A model generated the notes under the pieces. The model was not told the DNA's origin and made no database searches. It was given only the letters and a program-made list of their open reading frames with translations. From Torreya grandis (taxonomy: Eukaryota > Streptophyta > Pinopsida > Cupressales > Taxaceae): a DNA stretch of 64,000 nt. The stretch lies in NCBI GenBank assembly GCA_037957365.1, contig JARHVA010002004.1, positions 2,422,001-2,486,000 of the forward strand, written 5' to 3'. Each line of letters opens with the position of its first letter. The stretch's first letter is position 1. The position numbers were made by a program, and so were the translations under genes. Below are positions 48,801 to 60,720 of the stretch, piece by piece.

Positions 48801-49400
48801 GGCCCACTACATTCTTGGGATCCCACTACTTGAGATCATCTAATTGGAACCCAAAGGAGTCCTTATGCCTAGACATGGTGTCCACTTGCTTCCAATCCTA
48901 TAGCACTATCCTTCTAATTATTAGAGGAAAGAGATATAGGAGTCCCTTCCTTTTCTCTTTTCAAACTCCATCAACACCATTAATGCATTAGGAGGTAATT
49001 TCATATTCTTCCAACTTGATAGGTACATGGATAGGTAATCTACATGGCTTAGTTAGAATTCCCTGAATTTAGATCATTGTGCAATCTAGGTAAAACTAGA
49101 TATCTCCCATCATCTCTATGTATTTATTAATCAAATGGGGAACCCTAGGCATGGGAATCCCTATGATGGCCTCCACCAAAGTGGGATAGACACAGTCACA
49201 TATGAATTTCATGTGGTTTTTATACTTGAAGATGTGCAATTTTGGGTAATGGTGGGAAACTATGGTTTTGCCCATTGAATATCAGTTCTTGATGTCTATG
49301 ATCTTGGTGGAAGAAATTAGGGAATAAAACAAGTAAGATATCATGAAAAATTATTTACTTGTTTTCCTCTTGATGGTAGTAAATTGCTTCCCCAGGAAGA

Positions 49401-51185
49401 TGTTGACCTATTTTGCCCAAAGGCAAAATTTCGGTCACCTTCTTCACCTGCTGTTCAAATGCCAGTTATTTTCATGTTGCAAGGTCCATCTTCAGGGTTT
49501 GATAGTCTCATTTCAAGCATTAGCTTGACCTAGTTCATAAATTGGCCTAGTTCAAATTTGAAGGCAAGTTCCTTCACCTGGTTCAATCTCTTGGTTCAAT
49601 TAAGTGGGTTCATCGGCCTAGTCCATACAACATCCAAGTTCATTGCCCTAGTGGAGGGTCGACGCTTCAAAGGGAAATCCAGGTAAGTCTTAAAGTCTAA
49701 ATTCAAATTTGCCAAAGTTTGCTAAATCCCGACCAAAGCTTTCAAATTCAAAGGCAAAGGCCTGGGTGGAATTTCCATGGACTTTTTGTCTGCGAGAAAT
49801 GTCTGCGCACAAAGCCCGCAGCTCAAAGCAAAGCCAACCGGTGAAACAATTTCCATAAACTTTTTTTCCATGGGAAAACATCTATAGACAAAAGTCCGTG
49901 GAGAACATACAAAGTCCGCTAAGCAAATAAAGTCTGCAGGACTTTCAAAATCCTGGCGCAAAGCATATAAGCTGAGGTGTAGTCCAAGCAACCGTAGACC
50001 GTCCAAGGCAAGCCGCGGTAAGGCTAAGGTAGTTTGCACAAAATGTGAAGGCCCATCAGTAGCCAAACAACTAGCATGGACCTGCTGAGGTGTTAAGGGA
50101 AGGGTGCCTGTAGAGGACATTAGCAGGCTACAAAAGAAGTTTAGGAAGAGAAGCCAGCAAGCTCGAGGATGTCCTACAAAAGGGAGTTAGCTGTTTATGT
50201 TTTAAAATACAAAGGGGAGCACTAAAGGAAAAAGGGACTAAATGTAGCAACCCACCAAATATGTTCACCCAAGGGGGCTGAGCAGTTGAGTAAGATAAAA
50301 AATAAAGACAAGGAGGCCAAAAAAGACAAATTCCAAGTGACAAGCAAGAGGAGACAAGGTGCAGAGATGACAAAGTATCCCAAGTGGAAAATGGCATGAA
50401 TGGCAAGAGGCATGGTCCAAGTTTTTAAAGGGGGACAAACCGCAGAACTTGGCAGGAAATTTCAGCCTACTGGCAGAAAGGAGACACAGCCTACATTTTG
50501 ACATTAATGTTAAACGCCAAAGTCAAGCTCAACAACTACACGACATGGTTCCATCAGGTTCTTCTAGAAGAGGATGCATCAACAGTGTTTTCCTCTTCCC
50601 AATGAGGGACACGATTGGCCACTTTCCAAAAGAAGTGCCAAGTTCTCTTCTTGCTTTTTCTCCTATATATTATGAACTTCTCATTATTATAAAGGGCTTC
50701 CACATTTTGTAAAGGGCACAGATCTACAAAATGTCACCTAGATCAATACAAAATGTAGTTTTTTACCTTCATTTGGATAGACATTTTTGTGTATGCATTA
50801 AATGTTTGATTGTGTCCAATCATTGTCTTTTGATGCTCTCATAGGTGCAACACCAGCAGACCTACTGTCTACAAGGTGCCATTGTTGCAGCTGACAGGAG
50901 GAGAGCAGTAGTTGGGAGTGAAGGAGTAAAAGAAATTACTCCATAAGTGTGTGTTTCGTAGCACCTTGGGTGATCTCTATTTTTGGATTTTTCCATTGAA
51001 GTCTCCCTACCAGTTTCTTACAACCTAGTCCTTCTACCAAGTGCATAGAGTTTGTATGTATTTGTCTAATTCTGAGAGTGGATGTGTGAAGGTCAACCTT
51101 TATTTTGGTGCATCACCTCTTTTAGAGTAGGTAGTTTGTTTTCCATGCATTTCTTCTCCCTTTTTATCCCCCCCTTTTTTATATA

Positions 51186-51223
<38 letters not shown>

Positions 51224-51393
51224 CCTATTAGCTTTTGTTGGAAACAACACGATGCATCAAAGGGAGCTAGCCCTTAACTAGAGACTCTCCTCTCCTGCTT
51301 CGCCATCCCATAGGTGAGAGAGGAGTTTCCATGTTGCAAGGAGAGGGTAGGAACCTATTTTCCTGCCACTGGGTGCACTTTCCAACATCAACA
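49401..51393 (+). mobile_element. Solo LTR (1,993 bp) inside the giant element's LTR
   Basis: Starts TGTTGACC and ends CATCAACA, with AAGA on both sides (49,397-49,400 and 51,394-51,397). The paralogous LTR has one AAGA at the empty site near 36,580. Start, TATA region (50,664) and end (CATCAAAGGGAGCTAGCCC...GGGTGCA) resemble the LTRs of the nested element at 11-17 kb, so it is a related subfamily. It is less AT-rich than its surroundings. Open frames inside (49,690-50,700) show no domain. Recombination between two LTRs, which deletes the interior, is the usual origin. Confidence 0.92.
51187..51219. repeat. TA microsatellite
   Basis: About 16 TA units within the solo LTR, after a C-rich run. 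Confidence 0.95.
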
Positions 51394-52829
51394 AAGACAC
51401 TAATCATATCTCCAATAAGAGGGGTGAGTTTCTTTTATACCATGAAATACACAAAGGAGACCCAAAACTTATTGATATAAGTAGTTAAGGGGCCACCTGA
51501 TACTCTACTTATCAAGGTCATGATAACCCTAATTCCCTCCCTAAAATATACAATTGGGATCTTACCCTCAAAGTCTCTAAATACATGGTTCCCTTGGAGC
51601 AACCATGGTCTAAGGATGGTATCCACGTTATTATGGTTAGTCTATTCTTTTATTGTGAGTAGGTCTAAATGGGGCTTTGGGAACTTATAATATTTCTCAA
51701 AGGCTAATAGGGAAATGTATATCACTCTCCTAGATCCTCCCTCATAGATAATCTAGTCATTGTCAATCCTATAATCAACAAAAATTGGAACAAGTGCATC
51801 GATACAGTGAAGTACCTCTGGTTTGGCAGTGGCATAATGAAGCCTAGTCATTTGGAAAGAAACTAGGTCATAATACATTCTACTAATAATAGCAATTCTT
51901 TGCTCCTAATTATTGATGGGATTCATCTCCTCATACTCTAGAAGAGCTCAGACCAATTCTAATTACCACTGTTTAGGCTTGTGACATCCAACTCATTATC
52001 CTTGAAAACCCTTCATTATCCATGGAGAGATAGAGCTCTTTTTCCTCCTTTAATTATTGCATGTAAGCTGCCATGACTTCTACTTCTACAAACTATTCAC
52101 AATTGGATTGCAATTGGTCTCTGTGCTAACTTTTCTATGTTCAAATAACAATTAAGCTCTTCTCAAATTGAATTATGATTAATTGAGTTCACTTAGGGTC
52201 TCTTTTATTTAGGGTTTAGGGTTCCAAAGCTTTAATGGTGAGGCTATATCTAGACTTTGGCTCATACGTGCCTTGGATTTGTTTTAGATTTTTGTCTTTA
52301 TAATTTTCCATTTTTGAGCACATAAGATCTTATTTTTTATAATTTTATACTTATATGGTGTTTATTTGGTGTCTATCTGGCACTTTTCATGACATTTTTC
52401 ATAAATTACTTTTGAGCACTAGCCATTACCATTTAAAAATGCCCCATTTTCTTCACACTATTGGATCAATATCTTATAAGTGATTAGGGACCATTTATTT
52501 TGATATAGGACCTCATTCATTATTGGATATTTAGTACTAGTACCCCATGGTTACATTACTTGGCACCTCCATGGGCCTTCTGAGCTTCTTTGTAAAGTTG
52601 TCAGTGTTTTTGCACTATTGGATTGAGGATCGTAATGAAGCATGAACCATTAGATCCTTTGTCATTTATAATTTTAACATAATTTCTCCATGCATCAAAC
52701 CCATGGGATCTCAAAGATCTATTGAAAATTCATCAGTGCCTTCACACCTTTAGATCATCTTCCCATGATAAATCATTAGTTGTAGGATTTACAAAGATGC
52801 ATGAGCTTCAAGTTAGTGCATAGACATAA

Positions 52830-54490
52830 AAAGATTTAGGCTAAAACGTTTTTACTTAAGTCTATTTTATATTAATAAACATAAATAGACTTAGGTTAAA
52901 TCATTTTACTCTAAGTTTTAAATCAAAGAACTCAGGTGGGGACTTACATTCAAATACATTAGGTAAAGGCTCATTTTATGTTTATAAAACATGAAATGAA
53001 CCTTAGGCTAAATTTTATTCACCTAAGTCTTCTAAATTTATACAAAATGGGGATATGAATAAATATTTTAGGCCAATGTTTACGCTATGTTTACTAAACA
53101 CAACATATAATTTGGGATAAAATACTTATGTTAAGCCTATTTTATTATATTAATAAACACACTAAAACCTTCAATTAAAATCATTTAGATTAAGTTTTAT
53201 GTCACACATACCCTTTTAAGATAAGATTTAGTATAAGTATCTAGCCTAAAATTCATAAAATTTAAACAAATGCAATGGGGACCTTAAGAAATAGACATAG
53301 AGCGAGTTCATTTTCCATATACTTAGACCTATGTGACCATTTCAATATTTTTAGTTCAAAGATTTCCAATGTTTGAGCATTCTCTGAGGACTTCTAGTCA
53401 TCTGCAAGTAATTTTATGAGATTTTTAGGAACATTTTAGAGTGCATCTTAGTCTTGAGAAAAATAATTCATTAGCTTAAATTTGATGGTCTCACAAACAT
53501 CAAATATGTCCTCATAAATTGCAAATGATGGTCACTTGAATGTTTAATTTAAGCTATAGAAGATTTTAGTTTGAGGGGATTAAAGTTGATGATTGCACAG
53601 ACATCAAATACATCCTCACATATGTCAAATGATGATTGTAAAAATGCCAAATTTAATCTTATCAAATTCATGTGTCCCAATATTAGGGTACTACTTGTCA
53701 CCTCCCTAGGGCCTCATGGGATCTCAGACTCAACTCGCTCCATTGGATCAAGATCCATAATGAAGCAAGATCCAATCTGATCATGATCTGAGAGTTTGCT
53801 CATTATTAGTCCCTTCTAAATTATGGGCCCTTTATTTTCAATCTTAAAATGTGAGAATGTCATGTGGTGACTCTATAGAGATCCTAGGATTTTGAATTTT
53901 CAATGATGTCTTTTTTCTATTTGATCTTAGGTCCATGATGAAGTGAAAACTATTGATCATGATCTGAGAGATTGAATGTGATTGGTCTAAAGGACTTAGT
54001 GTTGGATTTTTTTAGGATTTATTCACTCCATTGGATTGTGCCCCATGATGAAGCATGGGCTGTCAGATCTATGAAGATGTAAGGACATTAAGTTAGGACC
54101 CATGATAAAGTAAAGACTTAGGCTAAATTGTTAAGGCTAATGTCTTGTTCGTATTAATAAATATGTTAGGGCTTTAGGATTAGAACTTTAGACTAAAATG
54201 CTAATAAAGGGACCATAGTAGCATAAAATTAGACTTAGGAGATAAAAACACTAAGCTAAATCATTAATATTAAGGTCTCATTCATGCTAATAAACATGAA
54301 TGGGGCATTAAGGTTAAGGCTTTAGGCTAAAGTCATAACAAATTAGATCATGATAAAATAAAAAAGGACCCTGCCAGATATAAAAGGAATATGTTAGAAA
54401 TAAAAAAGGACAATGGGAGAATAAAAGGATACCAAGCATAATTTTTAATCTAAGGTTTGATCATGTTAAAAAACATGACCAAGCCTTAAT
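52830..54490. repeat. Hairpin array, right LTR copy
   Basis: Second copy of the palindrome array. Clear members are about 52,857-52,902 (TAAGTCTATTT-type arms), 54,271-54,309 (TAAGGTCTCATTCATG arms) and 54,451-54,488 (arms TAAGGTTTGATCATGTT and AACATGACCAAGCCTTA around AAAA). Confidence 0.78.
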
Positions 54491-54828
54491 ATAAAAATTA
54501 GGCTTAAGTCCAAAGCATATTTAAAATGTTCCCACCAAATGCTCCTACCAAAATTGAATTTAAATGTGAACTAGGGGTTTATGCCAGCGTTTTAGAACAT
54601 GAACCATTGGCAAGGGCTCCACAAAACCTGTAACTAACAAATATGAATACCAATCATTAGCAATGTTAGGTAATTTTAAAACATTCCATAAATCAATACC
54701 CAAGTTTGATAGAGTGGATGATCTTCAAATTGTAAATAATATCCAAAATAGGCCATGCATGCATGGCTAATGTTCAAAATATCTCAAGGGTCCCAATTTT
54801 CAAAAGTGGGTGTATGTTGACCTCAACT

Positions 54829-56050
54829 TAAGTCAATACACTTTTATTTTTCTTTGTTATTCTATAAACTACATCGGCATGATTTGATCTAGTCTAACCT
54901 CTGTATGTTTGTAATAAAAATTACATCAATGTGGGTTGATCACATTTTAATTCTATGTGTTTCTATTCAACATAATTTATAAATGTAGGTTGATCTAGTT
55001 TAATAAAATCTATTCAACATTTAATTTCAAGCTGACTACCTATTTATTTCCATTCAATAAAATCTACAAACTGATTTTCAAGATTCATTTTCACATTTTA
55101 TTTTATCTTTTTTGGTTTTCCCTAGAAACTATGTTTCAACAAATTTTAAACTAATTATCTACTATCATGAATGGAAACATGGTGATCTATTTTCAATCCT
55201 TGTCTATTATTTATAGACATCTTGGCATGATGGCATTTCCCCAATAATCATAGACATAATATAAAGATAAACATAGATTTTAGTCATACCTACTGATATT
55301 TAACAAATACCTAAGATTTATCTTTTTGTTGATCCTTAGGAATCTGACCATCTGTATGATTCTATAGTGCACCAGTTAGTGGTTATCATGGGGAAGTTAC
55401 TCTTATCTTACCTTTGAAATTGATTTTAGTTGGTTATGGGAACAATCCATCCTTTATATTCAATGCTCAAAAATATCAAGTTGAAACTATCGAATAGAAA
55501 AGTAAGTATATTTGAGAGCCTACAATTCAGTCATATACTTTTAGTTCATCTAATTGATCTTCATTTTAGATAATTAGTTATAAAAAATAGTTAAATTTAT
55601 AATTTTTTTATTTCTATTATTATTTTTATTGTAGGCTATATCGGCCAACATCACTATAATTTTGTGTTGTGTGTTCCAAATACAAAATGTAACATCAAAT
55701 ATTAAGGTCAATTTTGAAATTAAAAAAAATTACTACAATTAAACATCTATTAATGTTAGGGTATGGTGTAATATTTAAGTGTGTAAAAATAAATTATACA
55801 TTGAGGTCTATAATAGGATTTGAATCTACCCCATAAGGAAAAATCTCAAATAATTAACTATCCAAGCATATAATATATTATACAATGTTAATTAATTCAT
55901 TGTAAAAGTGATGAAATTAAAAAATTATAATATTTAAAATTATTGATTAATTTTAAGTGAATTCATACTTTCAAATTGATGTTTTTTTATTATAATTTAT
56001 CAACCTTCATTTAATGCCCCCTATATATGATCGTTTGGTGGCTCAATTTT

Positions 56051-56052
<2 letters not shown>
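54829..56052. other. AT-rich DNA, nothing recognised
   Basis: Right flank of the giant element, beginning TAAGT. No reading frame or repeat end is seen. Confidence 0.5.

Positions 56053-56118
<66 letters not shown>
56053..56118. repeat. (TA)33 microsatellite
   Basis: Uninterrupted TA repeat of 66 bp. Confidence 0.97.
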
Positions 56119-56120
<2 letters not shown>

Positions 56121-57082
56121 GAATACATGAAAAAAGTATGTCTTAGAAAAGGACACAAATATAAAATATAGTAACAATGAATAATAAAATTACTAATATA
56201 AACACTTACATAAGTCTCAATCATATATATTTCAAATAGTTTATTATGTTTAATGAAATGGGCATCCTCTTCGCTAGCACTACATTGAACTATATTATAT
56301 TAGTAAAATGTCATGAAAAATATTTAGTTATAAATTTTGAATATTATAATTATTAAAATTATACAACTAAAAAATAAAAAATAATTAAAAATATGTAATG
56401 GATATGAAATATTACATAACCAACTTTCACTCCTTGTAAGGATTTTTTGATTTGATTGATGAGTAATTAGGTAATTATGAAGCTGTGTTTCTACTAATTT
56501 TAATAACTACAAATATAAAGGTGGGAGTGTTTAAATTTGTGGTTATGCATGATGAAATCCTAATACAATTAAGTCATGCATTCTATCAAGGTCCACACTC
56601 AAACAACCAAGCCATTTCATCCTATGTAAATTACTTTTAAATAATTAAAATTAATATTAACATAATTTTCTTTGAAGAAATGTTTATAAAAATTGAAAAA
56701 TGATATATAAAAATAAAATAAAAAACATTCCAATTCACTTCAATTACAATCAAATAGTTTATTGTTTACTTCCCTACAATTTTTCACCTTGTTAGTTTGA
56801 CTGGTTATTTATATGTTGATCATTTGTGGATGTTTCAATGATGTAGTTGGAATTGGTCATTTCTAGTTCTTCTTTGTTGCATCTTATTTTCAAATAAAAT
56901 GTTTTTATATAATGATTGTGGTCATATCTGCAAAACCCTCTCTTTGTTCAGCTCATAGCTCTAGTTTTAAAGGTGTTATCTAGTTCATATCTCCAATTTA
57001 CCAAAAGCGTTTACCTTCAGTTAATAAAAAAGCAATTAAATAATCAATACAAATATTAATGTTTTTTTATTGAAGAGTTATT
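56119..57082. other. AT-rich DNA, nothing recognised
   Basis: No open frame of note and no LTR termini. Confidence 0.5.
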
Positions 57083-57930
57083 GGAAAAAAGATATATAAA
57101 TAATTTTGCATCATTTTTATGTCAAGTACAATCAATTATTGGAAAAATTACTTGAAGCGATGTGATAAATAGATTGGAATGATTATGTATTTAAAAATAA
57201 CCCCTAAATAACCAATTCACATTGTGCATATTTTTAAATTCTAGTTCAATCAATTCCAAGAAAAATTGAATTAGTTGAACTGAAAAACTCATTGAAATGA
57301 AAACATGTCACATTGACCCTAAAAAAATTAAGTCACATCACACATTTATTTTTAAATTTTAGTTCAATCCATTCTAGGAATATACAATACATAATTCTAA
57401 CTAATATCTATATTAAGAGAAATATCACACATCACACGAACCCCTAAATAATTGAGTCACAACATACATATTTTTATTATCTAGTTCAATCAATTCAAGG
57501 AAGAAGTACATTAGTTGAAATGATATATTAATTGGATTTAACACACTTCACACTAACCCCTAAATAATTGAGTCACATCGTATATATTTTTTAAGTATTG
57601 TTTAATAACTTTTAAGGATATAAAAATGAGTTGAACTAATAGATCCATTTATTGAATGAACCCACATCACATGAACCCATAAATAATTGAGTCACATCAT
57701 ACATATTTTTGAAGTGTAGTTCAATTAATAATAGGAAGACGTACAATAGTTGAATTGACAAATTCATTGGAATGAAAAAACTTTATACTAATACCTAACT
57801 AATAAAGTCACATCTTACATATTATTTAAGTCTAGTTCAATCAATTTTTTGAATAAGTACATGAATTATATTTATAGATGAATTAGAATGTACATAATTC
57901 AAACTAACCCTTAAACAATTGAATCATGTT
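57083..57930. repeat. Diverged tandem repeat, ~118-bp unit, about 7 copies
   Basis: Units begin with a form of CCCCTAAATAATTGAGTCAC at about 57,201, 57,317, 57,441, 57,557, 57,676, 57,793 and 57,908, giving spacings of 115-124 bp. Each unit continues with CATATTTTTAA, TAGTTCAATCAATT, (G/A)GTTGAACTGA and TTCATTGGAATGA blocks. A more diverged unit precedes the first (57,083-57,200). The array is small and satellite-like. Confidence 0.9.
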
Positions 57931-58860
57931 AAAAATAACTGTAAGTTTTCAAAGTAAAGTTAAAAAGTACTATTTATTTGGGTGTAGGTGTGAGAAAAAT
58001 TATAGATTGATTTTTTTATCATTTGTATTGTTTTTCTTTAAGTTTTAGAACTATTTATATAATGTCAATCAATTGTGTTCATTTTATTCAATTTATTTAA
58101 TTTGTATGATATTTTTTAATTTTTATTTATTACATACCTCAAAATTTGAACCAATTTTTTTGTTGGTATAGTGATGCATTAAATATGACATAAAATATAT
58201 GGATTTAATGTACATAAATGACATGTACAACCAACAATCAATATGGGTATCCATTGGTTATGAATTTTATGATGTGGATGGGAGGGTGATAAAGAGTGCT
58301 AGAAATGTTGTTAGTAAATACAAACAAAAAAATTCAACAAAGTTTAATACCATGCATTGATTATAGTGATAGAGTTTGTAGTGGGATAAGATGTCAAAAA
58401 AATGAATATTCATTCACATAGTTAAGTAATTGTGGAGAAAATTTATGAGTGTGGGGTTTTTCAGTGTAGTTCATAATCTAGTTCCATTACATAGTCAAAA
58501 AATGACATTTCAAAGTGTCTTTTAAGTGTGGGAAGTAATATAAATAGCAGTAATAACTTTCTCATCATGAAATATCTAAATATGTAAATAAAGACATGTA
58601 AAATTTATTCACAAAATTCAAAATAGGAGGTAGTTATTTGAAATGAAAATATGAAGAAAAAACAAACCAGTGAATGTTTCTTTTCTTGTTGACATAAATT
58701 TTGTATTTACCAATATATAAAATAAATTGTTGAAATATGTCTATGTCTTACTTTGATATGAAATATTACTACTCTAAGATTAAATACCACAATCATCAAC
58801 ATAGTAGAGCCCAAAAATAAATATCAATACATTGTAATGTGTATTGAATTATTTTATTAA
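57931..58860. other. AT-rich DNA, nothing recognised
   Basis: No supported feature. Confidence 0.5.
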
Positions 58861-58882
58861 ATCTAGCAAAAAAAATGTAATT

Positions 58883-58966
<84 letters not shown>
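58883..58966. repeat. (ATC)n microsatellite
   Basis: About 28 trinucleotide units with one ACC interruption. On the minus strand, in the transposase frame, it encodes poly-Asp; in the other frame it gives a spurious poly-Met. Confidence 0.95.
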
Positions 58967-59720
58967 ATATCACACATACCAATATCAACATGCATAATTT
59001 GGGAAAAATAAGAGTCCAATGTGGTATTATATTTATGTCCTTCATCATCCTCATCTACATCACTACCAACACATTAATGATTTGATAATCCTCATCAATA
59101 TTTGGGGGTTTAATTAAGGTTTCACTTACATAAATGTTTTCATCAAGGTTTTTGTTTCCCTCTACTTGTCCTTCATAATTCATTTATATTCGTACCTTTA
59201 GACTAATACTTTAACGATCTACATGAAAATAACATTCTTATGGAATTTATTTATCTTTAACATATTTATGATATTTTAATATAATATGTTGTGGATGGTC
59301 ATTCATGCCTTATAAAGATTGAGTTTCATTAACATTAAATTCCCTAGGATGATAATTTATTACCTATTTCCATTTTTGTAAATCGTCTACATCTTTAAAA
59401 AATTAGTACATGAATTATGATAAAATAATGTGTGAAGTCAATAATATATCATGAATATGGAATTGAATGAATTAATATTTTTTTTATTAAATTAAAAATA
59501 TATAAATTAAACTTCTGAACAATGTTGAGACAACATGTAGTCTCTTTAATTTCTTGTAATGTTCGATTGTATTTTATGTCATATAGACGACTATATTTAC
59601 ATCCCTTCACACATTTTATACCCTCAAAAGATTCATTCTAGCTACATTTATATAAAACCATTTTTAAGCTCATGTAAATCAACTCATGTATTTATTAGAT
59701 TAACCCAATCTAATCCACCT

Positions 59721-59771
59721 TGACTAGCTTGATCAAACTTATATCTCACATGACTAGCTTGATCAAACTTA
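59721..59771. repeat. 30-bp duplication in the CACTA remnant
   Basis: TGACTAGCTTGATCAAACTT occurs at 59,721 and 59,751 with a 30-bp period, keeping the frame and doubling a KFDQAS-type peptide on the minus strand. Confidence 0.85.
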
Positions 59772-60720
59772 ATAACAACTCCAGAATCACATTAAACTCT
59801 TATATTGTCAATATTTTCTACATGAATGTAATATAAATCAATCCACATCCCATCATATGTCTTAACATGATAATATAGTGAAAATAAAATATATTTTTTA
59901 TAATAAATGGGGTTTTAAAATATTTATAAATTTATTATTAAGAATTTTTATGAAGTCTTCATATCCTTATTTCATGCCCAAGTATTCATCATATGCATTG
60001 GTTGGGTCATCATTCTCCATTAAATATTGAATATAGTCATAAAACTAATTAGATGTGCACATTTTGGGTCATTGTTTCTCTATCAATGGCTCAAGTATAA
60101 GTGTTTTATGCCCTTAGATTCCCATAAACAAATATATTTCCTACATTTCATTTTTTTCACTTCATATGCTTCAAGCCACTTTCTCATTAATTCTCTATTA
60201 TGGAGAACAAAGTGATTGATTTTTATTTGATGATCAAATAGTGTAAAAGACACAATAAGTTATTTGCATGGGGAAAACATATCTACATATATTATGTATA
60301 TGCATAAACTAAATATTAATATAAATGGTAAATGTATATAGATAATAAGTCTCTTAATTACACCTTACCTAATAATAATTCTTCCAACTTCTCAAATCCA
60401 CAATCCTCTTCCCATTTTTATGGCACAATAGCGGATATGTTTTCCTTCCATAGATATTCAATGACAAATAAGGAAGTTTGATAAATGTTATATGCATCAA
60501 CCATTGAAACCTATGGATGGGATAATAACTTAAAAAAACCCTTCAATGTTTTCATGAGCTCTCTATAAAAAATATTTGTCATATTATTAATACCCCGGCT
60601 AGCTCTACATCATCTACTAAATGGATTAAAAGATGCATCATTATACCCATGTAGCTTTCAAGGAGATCCTTTTAAAAATAATTAAAATGGTAAAAATGAT
60701 TCTCTTTCCCCACATTGAAA

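Larger units (their letters stand above)
46870..52074 (-). pseudogene. LTR-encoded long reading frame, right copy (interrupted)
   Basis: Counterpart of 34,075-37,260. ATG at 52,074 gives MAAYMQ, a stop, then LKEEKELYLSMDNEG. The piece at 51,435-51,626 has GNHVFRDFEGKIPIVYF and INKFWVSFVYFMV. After the solo LTR it continues from 49,400. The C-terminal helix near 46,900-47,030 reads ARDDRDLDDLANQEEV and HVKEQHQKAMELL, better preserved than in the left copy. Some stops in one copy are sense codons in the other, such as the stop after DDLTDQ on the left against QEEV here. So both descend from an open frame at the time of insertion. Confidence 0.65.
33074..54828 (-). mobile_element. Giant Tat-like Ty3/Gypsy element with ~7-kb LTRs
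   Basis: LTRs at 33,074-40,059 and 45,848-54,828 flank a 5.8-kb interior coding on the minus strand. Removing a nested 1,993-bp solo LTR and its 4-bp duplication leaves the right LTR at about 6,984 bp, against 6,986 bp for the left. In the sense direction LTRs start TGTTGAGG and end GCATCAACA. Flanks GAAGT (33,069-33,073) and TAAGT (54,829-54,833) fit a 5-bp target duplication with one change. Domain order is gag, protease, RNase H-like, RT, RNase H, integrase zinc domain. An extra RNase H is a known trait of Tat elements, which supports that lineage. The integrase core is missing. Confidence 0.9.
45848..54828 (-). repeat. 5' LTR of the giant element, split by a solo LTR
   Basis: Aligns with 33,074-40,059 throughout, for example TGATGCCTCTAAATGTAT and GATGGTTGGGAGCCATCATGG at its right-reading start. 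A 1,993-bp solo LTR interrupts it at 49,401-51,393. It contains the second copies of the reading frame (46,870-49,400 and 51,394-52,074) and of the hairpin array (about 52,800-54,500). Confidence 0.92.
58870..60720 (-). pseudogene. CACTA (En/Spm) transposase remnant: DUF4218 and acidic tail
   Basis: Minus strand. At about 60,570-60,680 the frame reads MMHLLIHLVDDVELAG, and after a frameshift MKTLKGFFKLLSHP and SLFVIEYLWKENI (60,400-60,560). These follow the pattern of the DUF4218 block of CACTA transposases. FVLHNRELMRKWLEAYEV at 60,165-60,225 fits the next conserved part. A CDSGVV-like piece near 59,780 may be the DUF4216 start. Near 58,890-59,080 an acidic tail (SDVDEDDEGHKYN, then a run of Asp) is seen. 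The Tnp2 catalytic part was not found to the right, so this is a C-terminal fragment with many stops. CACTA terminal repeats were not identified. Confidence 0.7.

Noticed and set aside
49690..50712. Overlapping ORFs of 60-130 codons on both strands
   Set aside because: They lie in the less AT-rich solo LTR, where stops are rarer, and show no domain or conserved order.
55800..55850. B-box-like TAGGATTTGAATC
   Set aside because: No A box or acceptor stem around it.
57083..57930. CRISPR-like array of regular repeats
   Set aside because: Units are fully tandem and diverged with no unique spacers, and the context is a plant genome.
58863..59054. Poly-Met minus-strand ORF
   Set aside because: A frame of the (ATC)n repeat; the neighbouring frame gives the acidic transposase tail.
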